Of a DNA stretch of 47,359 nucleotides, positions 8,469-17,263 are shown one piece after another; positions within the stretch are counted from its first letter, which is position 1, and every line of letters begins with the position of its first letter. The position numbers and the translations under genes were made by a program. Source of the stretch: Flavobacteriales bacterium (GTDB taxonomy: Bacteria; Bacteroidota; Bacteroidia; Flavobacteriales_D; Crocinitomicaceae); assembly GCA_947463385.1 (NCBI GenBank), contig CANHSL010000010.1, positions 1-47,359 of the forward strand, in the 5' to 3' direction. The notes under the pieces are model-generated. The model was not told where the DNA came from. It saw only the letters and a list, made by a program, of their open reading frames with translations, and did not search any database.

Positions 8469-9215
8469 ATGTCAAAAGAAATTGTGATCGCAGGAGCAGG
8501 TTGGCTCGGAGGTCCACTCGCACGGGTATTGAAGGAAAGCTATAAGCACGTTACAGTACTCAGTCGAAGTGATGAACAATTTGCATTTTTTAAGTCACAA
8601 CATATTTCGCTGATTAAGGTTGACTATTCACAAATAGAACAATCCATTATTAATTCTGAGACAACTAAAACGCTGATTATTTGTATACCTCCGGTACCTA
8701 ATTATTGTTCCATTATTAATGGGCTAGTAAAGGCTATAAACCCAAGTCACATCATTTTTACTAGCGCCACAAGTGTCTATTCACAAACGTCTGGAGAGGT
8801 GACCGAAACGTCTACGCTTGGAGGCAATCCATTGTTAGAAGAGGCAGAAACCTTGATTATTAATTCTGGAGTTCTATATAGTATTTTACGTCTGGGTGGA
8901 TTAATCGGTGAGGACAGGAATCCCTCGTCGCATTTTAGTGGAAAGCGTGACATTTCAAATGGAGGTGCACCCGTGAATTTAATACATCGAGAAGATATTA
9001 TTCAAATCATTACACAGGTTATTGATAAAAACATTCAAGGGATATTTAACATAGTTTATCCAAGCCATCCTACCCGCAAAGAATATTATGAAAAACAGTG
9101 TGTGCAGCGCGGCTTAGCACCCTGTGAATTCGATTCGAACGGAAACGGAAAAATTGTTAATGGTTCTAAAATTAGCGACATTTTGAATCGCCCTTATCGC
9201 TTTTCTATTGAATAA
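8469..9215 (+). CDS. NAD(P)-binding SDR-family protein, YeeZ-like
   Basis: The protein has 248 residues from the ATG at 8469; an in-frame TTG at 8442 would add nine unlikely residues. The N-terminus carries a Rossmann glycine motif (IVIAGAGWLGGPLA, residues 5-18). The central part has 'FTSATSVYSQTSGEVTE', like extended/atypical SDRs of the YeeZ type, and 'LRLGGLIGEDR' follows. The Ser-Tyr-Lys triad is incomplete: a Tyr is present without the usual YxxxK, so catalytic activity is uncertain. The substrate is unknown. A TATCCTTG sequence (8460-8467), one mismatch from the -7 consensus, ends 1 nt before the ATG. Confidence 0.75.
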   Translation: MSKEIVIAGAGWLGGPLARVLKESYKHVTVLSRSDEQFAFFKSQHISLIKVDYSQIEQSIINSETTKTLIICIPPVPNYCSIINGLVKAINPSHIIFTSATSVYSQTSGEVTETSTLGGNPLLEEAETLIINSGVLYSILRLGGLIGEDRNPSSHFSGKRDISNGGAPVNLIHREDIIQIITQVIDKNIQGIFNIVYPSHPTRKEYYEKQCVQRGLAPCEFDSNGNGKIVNGSKISDILNRPYRFSIE

Positions 9216-9239
9216 TTCACATAGTTTTCCCTACCTTTG
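9208..9239 (+). promoter_or_regulatory. Bacteroidota-type promoter: TTG (9208-9210), N21, TACCTTTG (9232-9239)
   Basis: A perfect -7 box TACCTTTG lies 11 nt upstream of the ATG at 9251, with a -33-like TTG 21 bp before it. The element straddles the stop codon of the preceding SDR gene, so the large surface protein probably has its own promoter. Confidence 0.55.
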
Positions 9240-9250
9240 ATTGACAAAAA

Positions 9251-11941
9251 ATGAAATGGATTCTTCCTTTCTTAGTCTTTATGCTTTTAACCCTTGAGGT
9301 TAATGCATCCCATATTATAGGTGGAGATATTTACTACGATTATTTAGGAAACAATCAATACCGATTTTATCTGACCTTGTATCGGGATTGTGCCTCCAGT
9401 GGCGCGGCTTATGACGACCCCTTACAATTAGCGATTTATAATGGGAACGGAACCTTGTTTCAAAATGTAAATGTGCCCTTTCCGGGAAGTACGCTGGTGC
9501 CCTTAAATTTTAATAATCCATGTGCCACTGCGCCTGGAGGAATCTGTGTTGAAAAAGCTACATATATCATAGTAGTTACCCTTCCCCCTACACCCCTTGG
9601 GTATGATGTTTCTTATCAACGCTGTTGCCGAGGTCCGAATGTAACGAACTTGATTAACCCAGACGATACGGGGATTACCTTGACCGCACATGTACCAGGA
9701 AGTAACTTAGGTAACGGGTCTATGTATCAAAACAGCTCGCCGCGATTTACAAATTATCCTCCGATATTACTATGCAATACAGAGTCTATTACGTTTAATC
9801 ATGGAGCTACAGATCCAGATGGTGATGTGTTAACTTATTCCTTAGTTACTCCGTACGCTGGTGCAAGCTCTGTAACGCCTTTACCTCCTCAAACTCCAGC
9901 GCCACCGTATGCGCCAGTGATGTGGAATCCAGGTTATAATGCCACTACGCCACTCGGTCCGGGCTCAGGAATTACCATTAATGCGAATACAGGAATGATG
10001 TTAGTTACCCCGCAAAATGTGGGCTTATTTGTAGTTGGAGTTAAAGTAACAGAAACACGAAATGGAATTGTAATCGGGTCTACCGTAAGAGACTTCTTAT
10101 TTAGAGTCTTTGATTGTAATATTACCCTACAAGCGTTATTACCTACCCAAGAACAACTTCCAACCTTTGTTTCTTATTGTCAAGGGCTAACCGTGAACTT
10201 TGTAAACAACTCCTACGGGGGAGCTTCCTACGCTTGGAATTTTGGGGTGCCTGGAGTAACGAATGACGTAAGTAGTCAAGCCCAACCTGGATTTACTTAT
10301 CCCTCGCCTGGAACTTACAATGTTTCACTTATTGTGAATCCTGGGCAGCCATGTACAGACACGGCTTATATGTCAGTTACCGTAAACAATCCATTTTCGG
10401 TGTCTTGGTCGAGCGAAGACTCTTTATGTATCGTAGGGAATCAATTTAATTTTATAGGAAATAGCAGTGCTCCTCCGGGGATTGGTACGTACACGTGGAC
10501 TCTTGACAACGCGGCTTCTATACAAAGCGCGAATGGATTAACGGTTCCTAATGTGACATTTGGAGCGGCGGGTTATCATTCCATCATGCTTACAGGAGAT
10601 AACGGGGACTGCATCACCTCATTTACTGACTCGATTTTTATTTTTGATGTACCCGTAGCACAAGCCTCGGCGCCACAAAACGTAAACTGTATTGGCCTTT
10701 CCATTCCATTTGGCAACACTTCCAGTAATGCGTTAACTACACATTGGAACTTTGGGGTAATTGGTCTATCGAATGATACCAGTAATACGCTCGCTCCAAC
10801 CTACACGTATGCAAGCGCGGGTACCTATCAAGTTATTTTAGATGTAAGTTCTGGTATGAATTGTAGCGATTCAGATACCCTAACAATCACAATAAATGAA
10901 CCCCTAGTGTTATCCTATTCAAATACCGATTCCCTGTGCATCAACGGCGGCTTATATACCTTTGATGGAACCGTCAGTGGTCCCCCTCCCGCCACCTATT
11001 GGTGGGATTTCGGTCCTCACGGAATTCCGCTAACCGCAAGTAGCGTTGATGTTTATCCGGTAGGCTTTATTCAAGCCGGGGTTCAGCCCATAACACTATA
11101 CGGCGCATTTGATAATTGCATAGATTCGATACAAGGCAGTGTGTATGTGTATTTTGAACCAAGCATTGGATTTACCATGATTCCGGGGCTACAATGTGTG
11201 CCGTTTTCAGCGACCTTTATCAATACCTCAACCTCTGACGGTCCGGCAACCTTTAATTGGGACTTTGGAGATGGGGCAACTTCCAGCAGCCTGAATGGAT
11301 TTCACGTGTATACCGTAGTTGGAAACTACAATGTTGGCCTTACAATGACCACACTTGAAGGGTGTATCGATACCCTCAATTTGCTTCAGCAAGATTTAAT
11401 TGCTGTTAATCCCTCACCAATCGCAGCATTTAGTGTGAACCCAAATCAAATAGATGTGTGTAATAATGAGGTTGTATTTACCGATCAATCCATTGGGGCA
11501 ACGACTTACTCCTATATTTTTGACCATCGGGGGTTCTATTCAGAATTACCATCGTTCACGCATGAATATCAAAATACGGGTACCGATTATCCGACACTCA
11601 CAGTGTCCAATGAGTTTGGCTGTAAAGATTCAACACGAGAAACCGTCATGGTGTTTCCATTTTCAATTTATATACCGAATACATTTATTCCAGACCAAGA
11701 CGGAAAAAATGATGTGTTTAAAGCAGAAACAACGTTTGAAATAAATGACTGGGAATTTATTATCTATAATCGGTGGGGGCAACGCGTGTTTGAAACAGAT
11801 AACTTAGCAGAGGGATGGGATGGAGCATATAATGGTAAGCCTGCTCAAGATGGTACATATACGTATAACATCAGGTATCGGGGCTGTGAATTCCCAAGTG
11901 CGTGGCAACAACTTACCGGTTCGGTTCGCTTATTACGATGA
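9251..11941 (+). CDS. Large PKD-domain surface protein with T9SS type B (gliding-motility-associated) C-terminal domain
   Basis: This 896-residue protein has a signal peptide (residues 1-19) followed by the 'SHIIGGDIYYDYLG' N-terminal module common in Bacteroidota surface proteins. It includes a CC pair (SYQRCCRG) and a cadherin-like 'GATDPDGDVLTYSL' segment (about 185-198). From about 305 to 790 there are several PKD-like modules with WNFG or WDFGDG cores and 'YPSPGTYNVSL'-type strands; two neighbouring modules (WNFGVPGVTNDV and WNFGVIGLSNDT) are clear internal duplicates. The last ~90 residues are a type B domain (YIPNTFIPDQDGKNDVF ... IYNRWGQRVF ... GTYTYNIRY). It is predicted to be T9SS-secreted, acting as an adhesin or matrix protein. 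The stop abuts the lptB stop on the other strand. Confidence 0.9.
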   Translation: MKWILPFLVFMLLTLEVNASHIIGGDIYYDYLGNNQYRFYLTLYRDCASSGAAYDDPLQLAIYNGNGTLFQNVNVPFPGSTLVPLNFNNPCATAPGGICVEKATYIIVVTLPPTPLGYDVSYQRCCRGPNVTNLINPDDTGITLTAHVPGSNLGNGSMYQNSSPRFTNYPPILLCNTESITFNHGATDPDGDVLTYSLVTPYAGASSVTPLPPQTPAPPYAPVMWNPGYNATTPLGPGSGITINANTGMMLVTPQNVGLFVVGVKVTETRNGIVIGSTVRDFLFRVFDCNITLQALLPTQEQLPTFVSYCQGLTVNFVNNSYGGASYAWNFGVPGVTNDVSSQAQPGFTYPSPGTYNVSLIVNPGQPCTDTAYMSVTVNNPFSVSWSSEDSLCIVGNQFNFIGNSSAPPGIGTYTWTLDNAASIQSANGLTVPNVTFGAAGYHSIMLTGDNGDCITSFTDSIFIFDVPVAQASAPQNVNCIGLSIPFGNTSSNALTTHWNFGVIGLSNDTSNTLAPTYTYASAGTYQVILDVSSGMNCSDSDTLTITINEPLVLSYSNTDSLCINGGLYTFDGTVSGPPPATYWWDFGPHGIPLTASSVDVYPVGFIQAGVQPITLYGAFDNCIDSIQGSVYVYFEPSIGFTMIPGLQCVPFSATFINTSTSDGPATFNWDFGDGATSSSLNGFHVYTVVGNYNVGLTMTTLEGCIDTLNLLQQDLIAVNPSPIAAFSVNPNQIDVCNNEVVFTDQSIGATTYSYIFDHRGFYSELPSFTHEYQNTGTDYPTLTVSNEFGCKDSTRETVMVFPFSIYIPNTFIPDQDGKNDVFKAETTFEINDWEFIIYNRWGQRVFETDNLAEGWDGAYNGKPAQDGTYTYNIRYRGCEFPSAWQQLTGSVRLLR

Positions 11942-12667
11942 TTACTTACGCAAAACGAAATTTTGTCCCAGGTAAACCTTCCTAACCTGTTCATCATTTG
12001 CCAAATCCTCAGCGGACCCGCTTTTAAGAATCTTTCCCTCAAACAACAAATACGCACGATCCGTAATGGAAAGGGTCTCTTGGACGTTATGATCTGTAAT
12101 GAGTACTCCGATATTTCGTTTTTTTAAATCGGCCACAATAGACTGAATATCTTCCACCGCAATGGGGTCTACCCCTGCAAATGGCTCATCTAAGAGCACA
12201 AACTTGGGGTCGGTGGCTAAGGCTCGAGCAATTTCTGTTCGGCGTTTTTCACCACCAGATAGGCGATTTCCTAGGTTCGTTCGGACATGATTTAAAGAAA
12301 ATTCCGAGAGTAACTTTTCTAATTTTTCTTCTCGTTGCGCCTTTGATAAATCGGTCATTTCTAAAATTGCGAGAATGTTGTCTTCCACGCTTAATTTACG
12401 AAAGACAGAGACTTCTTGCGGAAGATAACCAATGCCTAATTGAGCTCTTTTGTACATCGGTAATTTTGTGATGTCCGTCCCGTCCAAAAAAACTCTTCCT
12501 TCATCCGGTCGAACCAAACCAACAATCATGTAAAATGAGGTGGTTTTTCCTGCACCATTCGGACCAAGTAATCCAACAATTTCGCCTTGACTGACTTCAA
12601 TCGAAACGCCGTCAACCACACTTCGGTTCCGGTAAGTTTTTCGGATTTGTTCTGTGTAGAGTTTCAT
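11942..12667 (-). CDS. lptB: LPS export ABC transporter ATP-binding protein LptB
   Basis: This 241-residue cytoplasmic ATPase powers LPS extraction from the inner membrane with LptF/LptG. Visible motifs are Walker A GPNGAGKT (35-42), a Q-loop near YLPQE (81-85), signature LSGGE (136-140), Walker B FVLLDE (156-161) and H-loop His193 in ITDHN. The '[11 protein letters not shown]' and '[11 protein letters not shown]' wording is characteristic of LptB rather than a generic ABC ATPase. It lies downstream of the DUF5686 gene and tatC with only 12 bp separating it from the former. TAATTTCG at 12679-12672, a near match to the -7 box, ends 4 nt before the ATG, so it may also have its own promoter. Confidence 0.95.
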   Translation of the reverse strand: MKLYTEQIRKTYRNRSVVDGVSIEVSQGEIVGLLGPNGAGKTTSFYMIVGLVRPDEGRVFLDGTDITKLPMYKRAQLGIGYLPQEVSVFRKLSVEDNILAILEMTDLSKAQREEKLEKLLSEFSLNHVRTNLGNRLSGGEKRRTEIARALATDPKFVLLDEPFAGVDPIAVEDIQSIVADLKKRNIGVLITDHNVQETLSITDRAYLLFEGKILKSGSAEDLANDEQVRKVYLGQNFVLRK

Positions 12668-12679
12668 GGTTCGAAATTA

Positions 12680-15145
12680 CTAAAAATTGAAGGAGATTCG
12701 GCCCCTTACTCCAAAAGGACTGGTTCCTGGTACGTTGTGAGTTGCTCGCCACACAAAATCGACGCGTAGCACTTTGAATAAATTTTCCAATCCCGCTGAA
12801 CATTCCACATAGGGAACCTGACCAAACGATTTAACATAATCCGGTATGATTACATTGTCGGCATGTCGGCTTGAAAGCGTACCATATAAAACACGCGCAG
12901 TTGAGACGAACCTTAAGTTTAGTTTATTGATCCCCGGAATTTTATTAAAAAACAGGCCTTCCCAATGATTTTCGACAAAGGCACTGGCATATTTATCAGA
13001 AATAAATTCTAAAAAATTCATTTTATTATAGGCTGTAAGTAATAACCAATACGATTGATTTCCTTCATGAACTTTTAAAAATGGAAACGCCGTTGAACCA
13101 AAAACACACCCCATACTCGTGCCATATCTCAATCTTCCAAGTGCACCAAGCTGTGTATAATGTTCTAACTGAAACTCTAGTTTTTGATAATTGTACATAC
13201 TGCCTGCTATACCCTTCAAGCCAATTACACATTGTAAGGATAAAATAGGGAAAGATGACCCAACACTCGTTCTATCAAATTGTCCGGATAAAAACTCTTC
13301 GTCTTTTGTCCATCTTATTCTAGTAATTATTTCGGCCGTGGTTAAATTTCTTATGGTATCAAAACCACCAACACTGAGATTAGGACTTAAATACGTACTA
13401 ATTCCCAACGGGGTGTAGTCCTTCCAATCAAATCCCCCGAGGATTATTAAGTCTTTTCTAATGTCTTTTTCCAAATTAAATCCAATCTTCTTTACAAAGG
13501 TTAATTTATCAAAGGGTGCTGTATTTAATACCGTAGCGAAGGTATTTCCTAATTGTGCTGCAGTTGGTGATTGACCAATTTGCTCCAAATCATAAGAAAA
13601 ATAGGTGGACAACATTCCCCGTTTCTTAGGGGTGATATTAAACCTGATTAAACTGGAATATTTAAACCGATCGTCCCCTATACCATAACCTATTTTTCCC
13701 CCAAGCTCTAAACGCTTTGAGAAGGCATTGGACGTTCTGATAGCCAAAGAAAGCCGGGTATCTTCAACAGGATTTCTACTAATTAATGACGTGGCATTTC
13801 CTAATTCGATTTTTCCTAAAGGGTAGTATCCAGTCGAAGCAAAATAAGTTAAGGTTCTAAGGCTTTGGAAATACTTTGTTTTATTTAATGTATCTATCAT
13901 TTCTGAAATTCCACGTTCCGTTTTATTCAATGTTTCATGACGCAATGAATCCCACGCATCAAGGTCTTGGGTTTTTGAATTCTCCAGAAATTCAACCGTC
14001 GTTGATGTATTGTAAAAATCCTCAGGTTTCAGTTCATTGATGATAAAGCGTTTCCGGCTGCTCGTTTTTTTTCCAAGAAAACCATAGATTTTGGTCTTCT
14101 CTGTTAACCGAATATCCAACAAAAGAATTTCCTTTTTAAGCATCCAAACCTCTTGTTCTACCTGTTCGAATTCTTGTTCAACGTATAAATCTTGAATATA
14201 ATTTAAATTCGCGCCTTCCGATATGTTTGCTTTAATTGACTGAATTGCGTAGGTAGTATCATGCACCCACATTTCGCCGTAAAACGTCAAGTTACTTGTG
14301 TTTTTCGGTTCAAATCTTAATTTATAACAGAACTTATTACCAATGTAGGTTGAATCATCAAGATAAAACCGATACATGGAACGCGCATAATTTGCAAGTG
14401 GACTAATAAAGGATTTACCGAATAAGTCGATTACATTCTCATAGATATTAATATCTAAGTACATGTCTCCGAGAAACTGTGCGGCCTGAAGATTTTCAAC
14501 GCCGGTAATTCGGGATGCTTTAACAACTTCTCTTTTTCGTTTCGGGCGGTTCGCAAAATAAAAATCAGACACGGATTCGGCCAAAACGGCGGGTAATACC
14601 AATGTTTGATTCGTAGAAGTATCCAAATAATCGAGGACAACATTTAATCGTTTTACCGGGCCTAAAGCAGAAAACTCTGAACCGATATTATTAATATCCA
14701 CTTGAAACTTATTGTACGCTTCATATTGATAGGCCTGAAGTTTTTCTTTATTATTTACAGGTTTATGGGCAATAATTTTTTTGTGCAATTTAGTAGAAGG
14801 GAATTCATCCGGAGGTAAAACAACAATTTCATTAACCTCCCTTGATACGGGCCGAAGCGCTACATTAACCTCTTGTTGAACATCTTGTTTCAGCTTAATT
14901 CGTACGACCTTATAGCCTAAACTATATATCTGTAAGGAATCAACTGGATAATACGTTTCTAGTTTGTACCTACCGAGGCTATCTGTAATGGTAGAAATTT
15001 TGCTGCCGTAAAAGCTAACCTTAACAAAGGGTATCGGGGACTTTGATGCCTGTTCGGTAACTACGCCAAATACGGAGGTTTTTTGGGCACTGAGGACTCC
15101 CAAACCAAAGGCAATCATCAATACAGTAAAAATAAGCTTATTCAA
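12680..15145 (-). CDS. DUF5686 / carboxypeptidase-regulatory-like outer-membrane protein
   Basis: This 821-residue protein has a signal peptide (about 1-20, ending LSAQ). Residues about 22-100 form a carboxypeptidase-D regulatory-like beta-sandwich (VFGVVTEQASKSPIPFVKV ... LGRYKL ... LGYKVVRI), as at the N-terminus of TonB-linked receptors. The remainder matches DUF5686: periplasmic-type segments, then strands rich in aromatic residues ending in FNF*, suggesting an outer-membrane barrel. No TonB-dependent plug domain is recognisable. It overlaps tatC by 8 bp upstream and is followed by lptB, so it is probably co-transcribed with tatC. Its function is unknown. Confidence 0.82.
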   Translation of the reverse strand: MNKLIFTVLMIAFGLGVLSAQKTSVFGVVTEQASKSPIPFVKVSFYGSKISTITDSLGRYKLETYYPVDSLQIYSLGYKVVRIKLKQDVQQEVNVALRPVSREVNEIVVLPPDEFPSTKLHKKIIAHKPVNNKEKLQAYQYEAYNKFQVDINNIGSEFSALGPVKRLNVVLDYLDTSTNQTLVLPAVLAESVSDFYFANRPKRKREVVKASRITGVENLQAAQFLGDMYLDINIYENVIDLFGKSFISPLANYARSMYRFYLDDSTYIGNKFCYKLRFEPKNTSNLTFYGEMWVHDTTYAIQSIKANISEGANLNYIQDLYVEQEFEQVEQEVWMLKKEILLLDIRLTEKTKIYGFLGKKTSSRKRFIINELKPEDFYNTSTTVEFLENSKTQDLDAWDSLRHETLNKTERGISEMIDTLNKTKYFQSLRTLTYFASTGYYPLGKIELGNATSLISRNPVEDTRLSLAIRTSNAFSKRLELGGKIGYGIGDDRFKYSSLIRFNITPKKRGMLSTYFSYDLEQIGQSPTAAQLGNTFATVLNTAPFDKLTFVKKIGFNLEKDIRKDLIILGGFDWKDYTPLGISTYLSPNLSVGGFDTIRNLTTAEIITRIRWTKDEEFLSGQFDRTSVGSSFPILSLQCVIGLKGIAGSMYNYQKLEFQLEHYTQLGALGRLRYGTSMGCVFGSTAFPFLKVHEGNQSYWLLLTAYNKMNFLEFISDKYASAFVENHWEGLFFNKIPGINKLNLRFVSTARVLYGTLSSRHADNVIIPDYVKSFGQVPYVECSAGLENLFKVLRVDFVWRATHNVPGTSPFGVRGRISFNF

Positions 15146-15923
15146 TCGTATTCTTATTTGTACTTGTTCGCGTTGAAACCACTATGCCGATTTCGTAAAG
15201 AACAATAATAGGTATCGAAACAATGATTTGAGAAAGTATATCTGGAGGGGTGATCACTGCAGAAATGATTAAAATAACCACAATAGCATGTCTCCTATAT
15301 TTTTTTAAAAATTCTGGTCCGATCAATCCTATTTTTGTCAAAATATAACTTACGATAGGAAGTAAAAATAAAATCCCCGTGTAAAACACCGTGGAAATAA
15401 CCGTTCCCATATAAGAACCAACCGTAAAATTATTCTCAATTTCAGGACTAATCTGAAAGGACCCGAAAAACTGTACAGTGAGTGGCGCAACAACAAAATA
15501 ACCAAATAAGACCCCTAAGAAAAAACACAAACTCACATAAAAAACTAATCCTTTAGCTGCTCTTAATTCATTTTTTTTTAGACCTGGTTTAATAAAAGAC
15601 CATATTTGATAAAAAATATACGGGGCTGTAATAATCAATCCCCCCATGAGGCTCATCATCATGGCATAATTAAATTGTCCAGAAACTGTCATGCTTTGCA
15701 TTTTGACTGTTGTATCTGAGACACAAACCCCAAAATAGGCACACAGTAGTTTAAAGGTTATAAACTCTTTTTCTTTCAATACTAAAAACACATGATTCAT
15801 AACCCATTCTTGATAAATCCAAAGAACGACAGCAACGGATATTACAGCAATAGCAATCCGTACCAAACGCCACCTTAACTCATCCAGGTGTTGTAAAAAA
15901 CTCATTTGTTGATTTTCAGACAT
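15138..15923 (-). CDS. tatC: Sec-independent (twin-arginine) protein translocase subunit TatC
   Basis: This 261-residue inner-membrane protein is the receptor for twin-arginine signal peptides. The N-terminal motif SFLQHLDELRWRL (residues 8-20) is the family signature. About six transmembrane helices follow, with 'FYVSLCFFLGVLFGYFVVAP' in the middle and 'ITPPDILSQIIVSIPIIVLYE' near the C-terminus, both typical of TatC. No tatA/B gene is visible. The 3' end overlaps the DUF5686 gene. A perfect -7 box TAAATTTG (15935-15928) ends 4 nt before the ATG, so the mRNA may be leaderless. Confidence 0.96.
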   Translation of the reverse strand: MSENQQMSFLQHLDELRWRLVRIAIAVISVAVVLWIYQEWVMNHVFLVLKEKEFITFKLLCAYFGVCVSDTTVKMQSMTVSGQFNYAMMMSLMGGLIITAPYIFYQIWSFIKPGLKKNELRAAKGLVFYVSLCFFLGVLFGYFVVAPLTVQFFGSFQISPEIENNFTVGSYMGTVISTVFYTGILFLLPIVSYILTKIGLIGPEFLKKYRRHAIVVILIISAVITPPDILSQIIVSIPIIVLYEIGIVVSTRTSTNKNTIE

Positions 15924-15927
15924 CCCA

Positions 15928-15935
15928 CAAATTTA
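15928..15935 (-). promoter_or_regulatory. tatC -7 box (TAAATTTG), start codon 4 nt downstream
   Basis: Read on the minus strand, TAAATTTG-TGGG-ATG. A clear -33 TTTG is not visible at the expected distance. If the box is used, transcription would start at or next to the start codon. Confidence 0.45.
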
Positions 15936-16019
15936 GATAAAAATCACTGTTTATTTCGGATAATTATCACCACGTAAATTGATTACGTTCTACTGGTTGA
16001 ATCTTTGTAAAAACAAGCG

Positions 16020-16328
16020 ATGAAAACAATTAAAATCCGGAAAATTCAATTTAACAACTTTAGCAATAAAGTTCTTTGTTTCGGCGAACTCTGCATTAAT
16101 AATTTATGCATTGACAGTTATATTGAATTGAGCTTCAGTAGCTTAAACCGAATCGTGGGATTGCTAAACAGACAGCTAACTGAGGGTTCGGTATACGACT
16201 TAATTCAAGAAGAAATTTATGAAACCGAGAAACATTATAGCATTGATTTAAACAGCTATAAAACCCTCCCATTGTCTCTTGAAGAATTGGCTCCACAAGG
16301 ATACCCTTCCCTCAAAATCAGTGCTTAG
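16020..16328 (+). CDS. Small hypothetical protein (102 aa)
   Basis: I do not recognise this family. The product is 102 residues with no signal peptide or membrane helix. The N-terminus is basic (MKTIKIRKIQF), the middle has alternating hydrophobic residues suggesting a small alpha/beta fold, and the C-terminus is Pro/Leu-rich (LPLSLEELAPQGYPSL). AATCTTTG, one base off the -7 consensus, lies about 12 nt upstream. The stop abuts the stop of the convergent lipoprotein gene. It stands alone on the + strand, which makes co-function with neighbours unlikely. That it is coding is supported by the ATG, length and clean packing between neighbours. Confidence 0.55.
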   Translation: MKTIKIRKIQFNNFSNKVLCFGELCINNLCIDSYIELSFSSLNRIVGLLNRQLTEGSVYDLIQEEIYETEKHYSIDLNSYKTLPLSLEELAPQGYPSLKISA

Positions 16329-16700
16329 TTACGGTTGAATAATAACCGTTTCTTCATTGGTTTTTTCGGCCTCAATTTTAATAATTCCTTGGCCTTGACG
16401 GTTCCCTTTATATGCTTCAATATCTAATACAGCCACACCCGCTTGCCCAAGCTGGTAAATTTCGTTATAATTAAATGTAGCAATCCCCGCGGCGTTCGTA
16501 TATGCCGTATCATAAACCACTACCTGAGAAGGACAATTGCATGTTGATGTTCCGTGCAACACAACCATGGCCTGTTCAACCAACGCATTATTCTCATCAC
16601 GAACTTCAATTTTAGCAATGGTGTCTTCTTTTTTCACGCAAGCATTCAAGCCGATTAGAGCAATACTTAAAGCCGTGAATAACAATGTGTTCTTTCTCAT
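16329..16700 (-). CDS. Small lipoprotein with Ig-like / carboxypeptidase-regulatory-like domain
   Basis: This 123-residue protein has a lipobox ending at Cys21 (GLNAC). The sequence after the cysteine, CVKKED, resembles the Bacteroidota lipoprotein surface-export signal (Lys followed by two acidic residues). Residues about 28-123 look like one Ig-like or regulatory beta-sandwich (IEVRDENNALVEQAMVVLHG ... YTNAAGIATFNY), with a short CNC pair in the middle. It lies 20 bp downstream of a second lipoprotein of the same layout and is probably co-transcribed with it. It may be a cell-surface binding module; no ligand can be inferred. Confidence 0.72.
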   Translation of the reverse strand: MRKNTLLFTALSIALIGLNACVKKEDTIAKIEVRDENNALVEQAMVVLHGTSTCNCPSQVVVYDTAYTNAAGIATFNYNEIYQLGQAGVAVLDIEAYKGNRQGQGIIKIEAEKTNEETVIIQP

Positions 16701-16720
16701 TTCTTTGATAAATATAGCGA

Positions 16721-17092
16721 TTAATTAGGGAGATAAATAGTTTCTACTGCCGTGGTATGTACTCGACATCGTGTATAACCGGTTGCGGTTTTATTATTGT
16801 GCTTGACAATTATATCAAAATATCCTGTCGTATTATCTGGCCCTGAGGTGTTAAAGTACTGATCCATATCAACAGAAGTAAAACCAGAAGTATTGGTAAA
16901 CGTCGTGTCCACAAAAGAACCAGTAGGTGGGTTACTTTGCTGATCTCCAATAACAACCACCTTTGCTCCACTAATTAATTGATTAGAAGACGACCGAACA
17001 AATACTTTCAATATTGCGGGGTCCTTAGACTTACAGCCATTCGCGGTTAATAAAAAAGCTGCCGTAATTCCGAGAATAATTAGTTTTTTCAT
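16721..17092 (-). CDS. Small lipoprotein with Ig-like domain (paralogue of the downstream gene)
   Basis: The protein has 123 residues from the ATG at 17092, chosen because it places a normal lipoprotein signal (MKKLIILGITAAFLLTANGC) at the N-terminus; the ATG at 17107 would add MIVNC. After Cys20 the layout mirrors the next gene: 'LKVFVRSSSNQLISGAKVVV', then 'DTTFTNTSGFTSVDM', then a C-terminal strand ending 'VETIYLPN'. This suggests an old tandem duplication. TACTTTTG (17116-17109) is a perfect -7 box 16 nt upstream. The function is unknown. Confidence 0.72.
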   Translation of the reverse strand: MKKLIILGITAAFLLTANGCKSKDPAILKVFVRSSSNQLISGAKVVVIGDQQSNPPTGSFVDTTFTNTSGFTSVDMDQYFNTSGPDNTTGYFDIIVKHNNKTATGYTRCRVHTTAVETIYLPN

Positions 17093-17263
17093 ACAATTTA
17101 CAATCAATCAAAAGTAACACATAAATTAGTGAAACACAAAAATTTAGATAATTTTCAAATACAATTTCTTATTCGATTCAATGATTCACAAAGCAATTGC
17201 AAATAAAACCCTAATTTTGTTTAACTAACATTTAAACCAACTTCGCCCCTAAAAAGTTACACT

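Noticed and set aside
12587-12803. Short open frames on both strands around the lptB promoter
   Set aside because: They are shadows of lptB and of the DUF5686 gene in other frames without start context or homology-like sequence.
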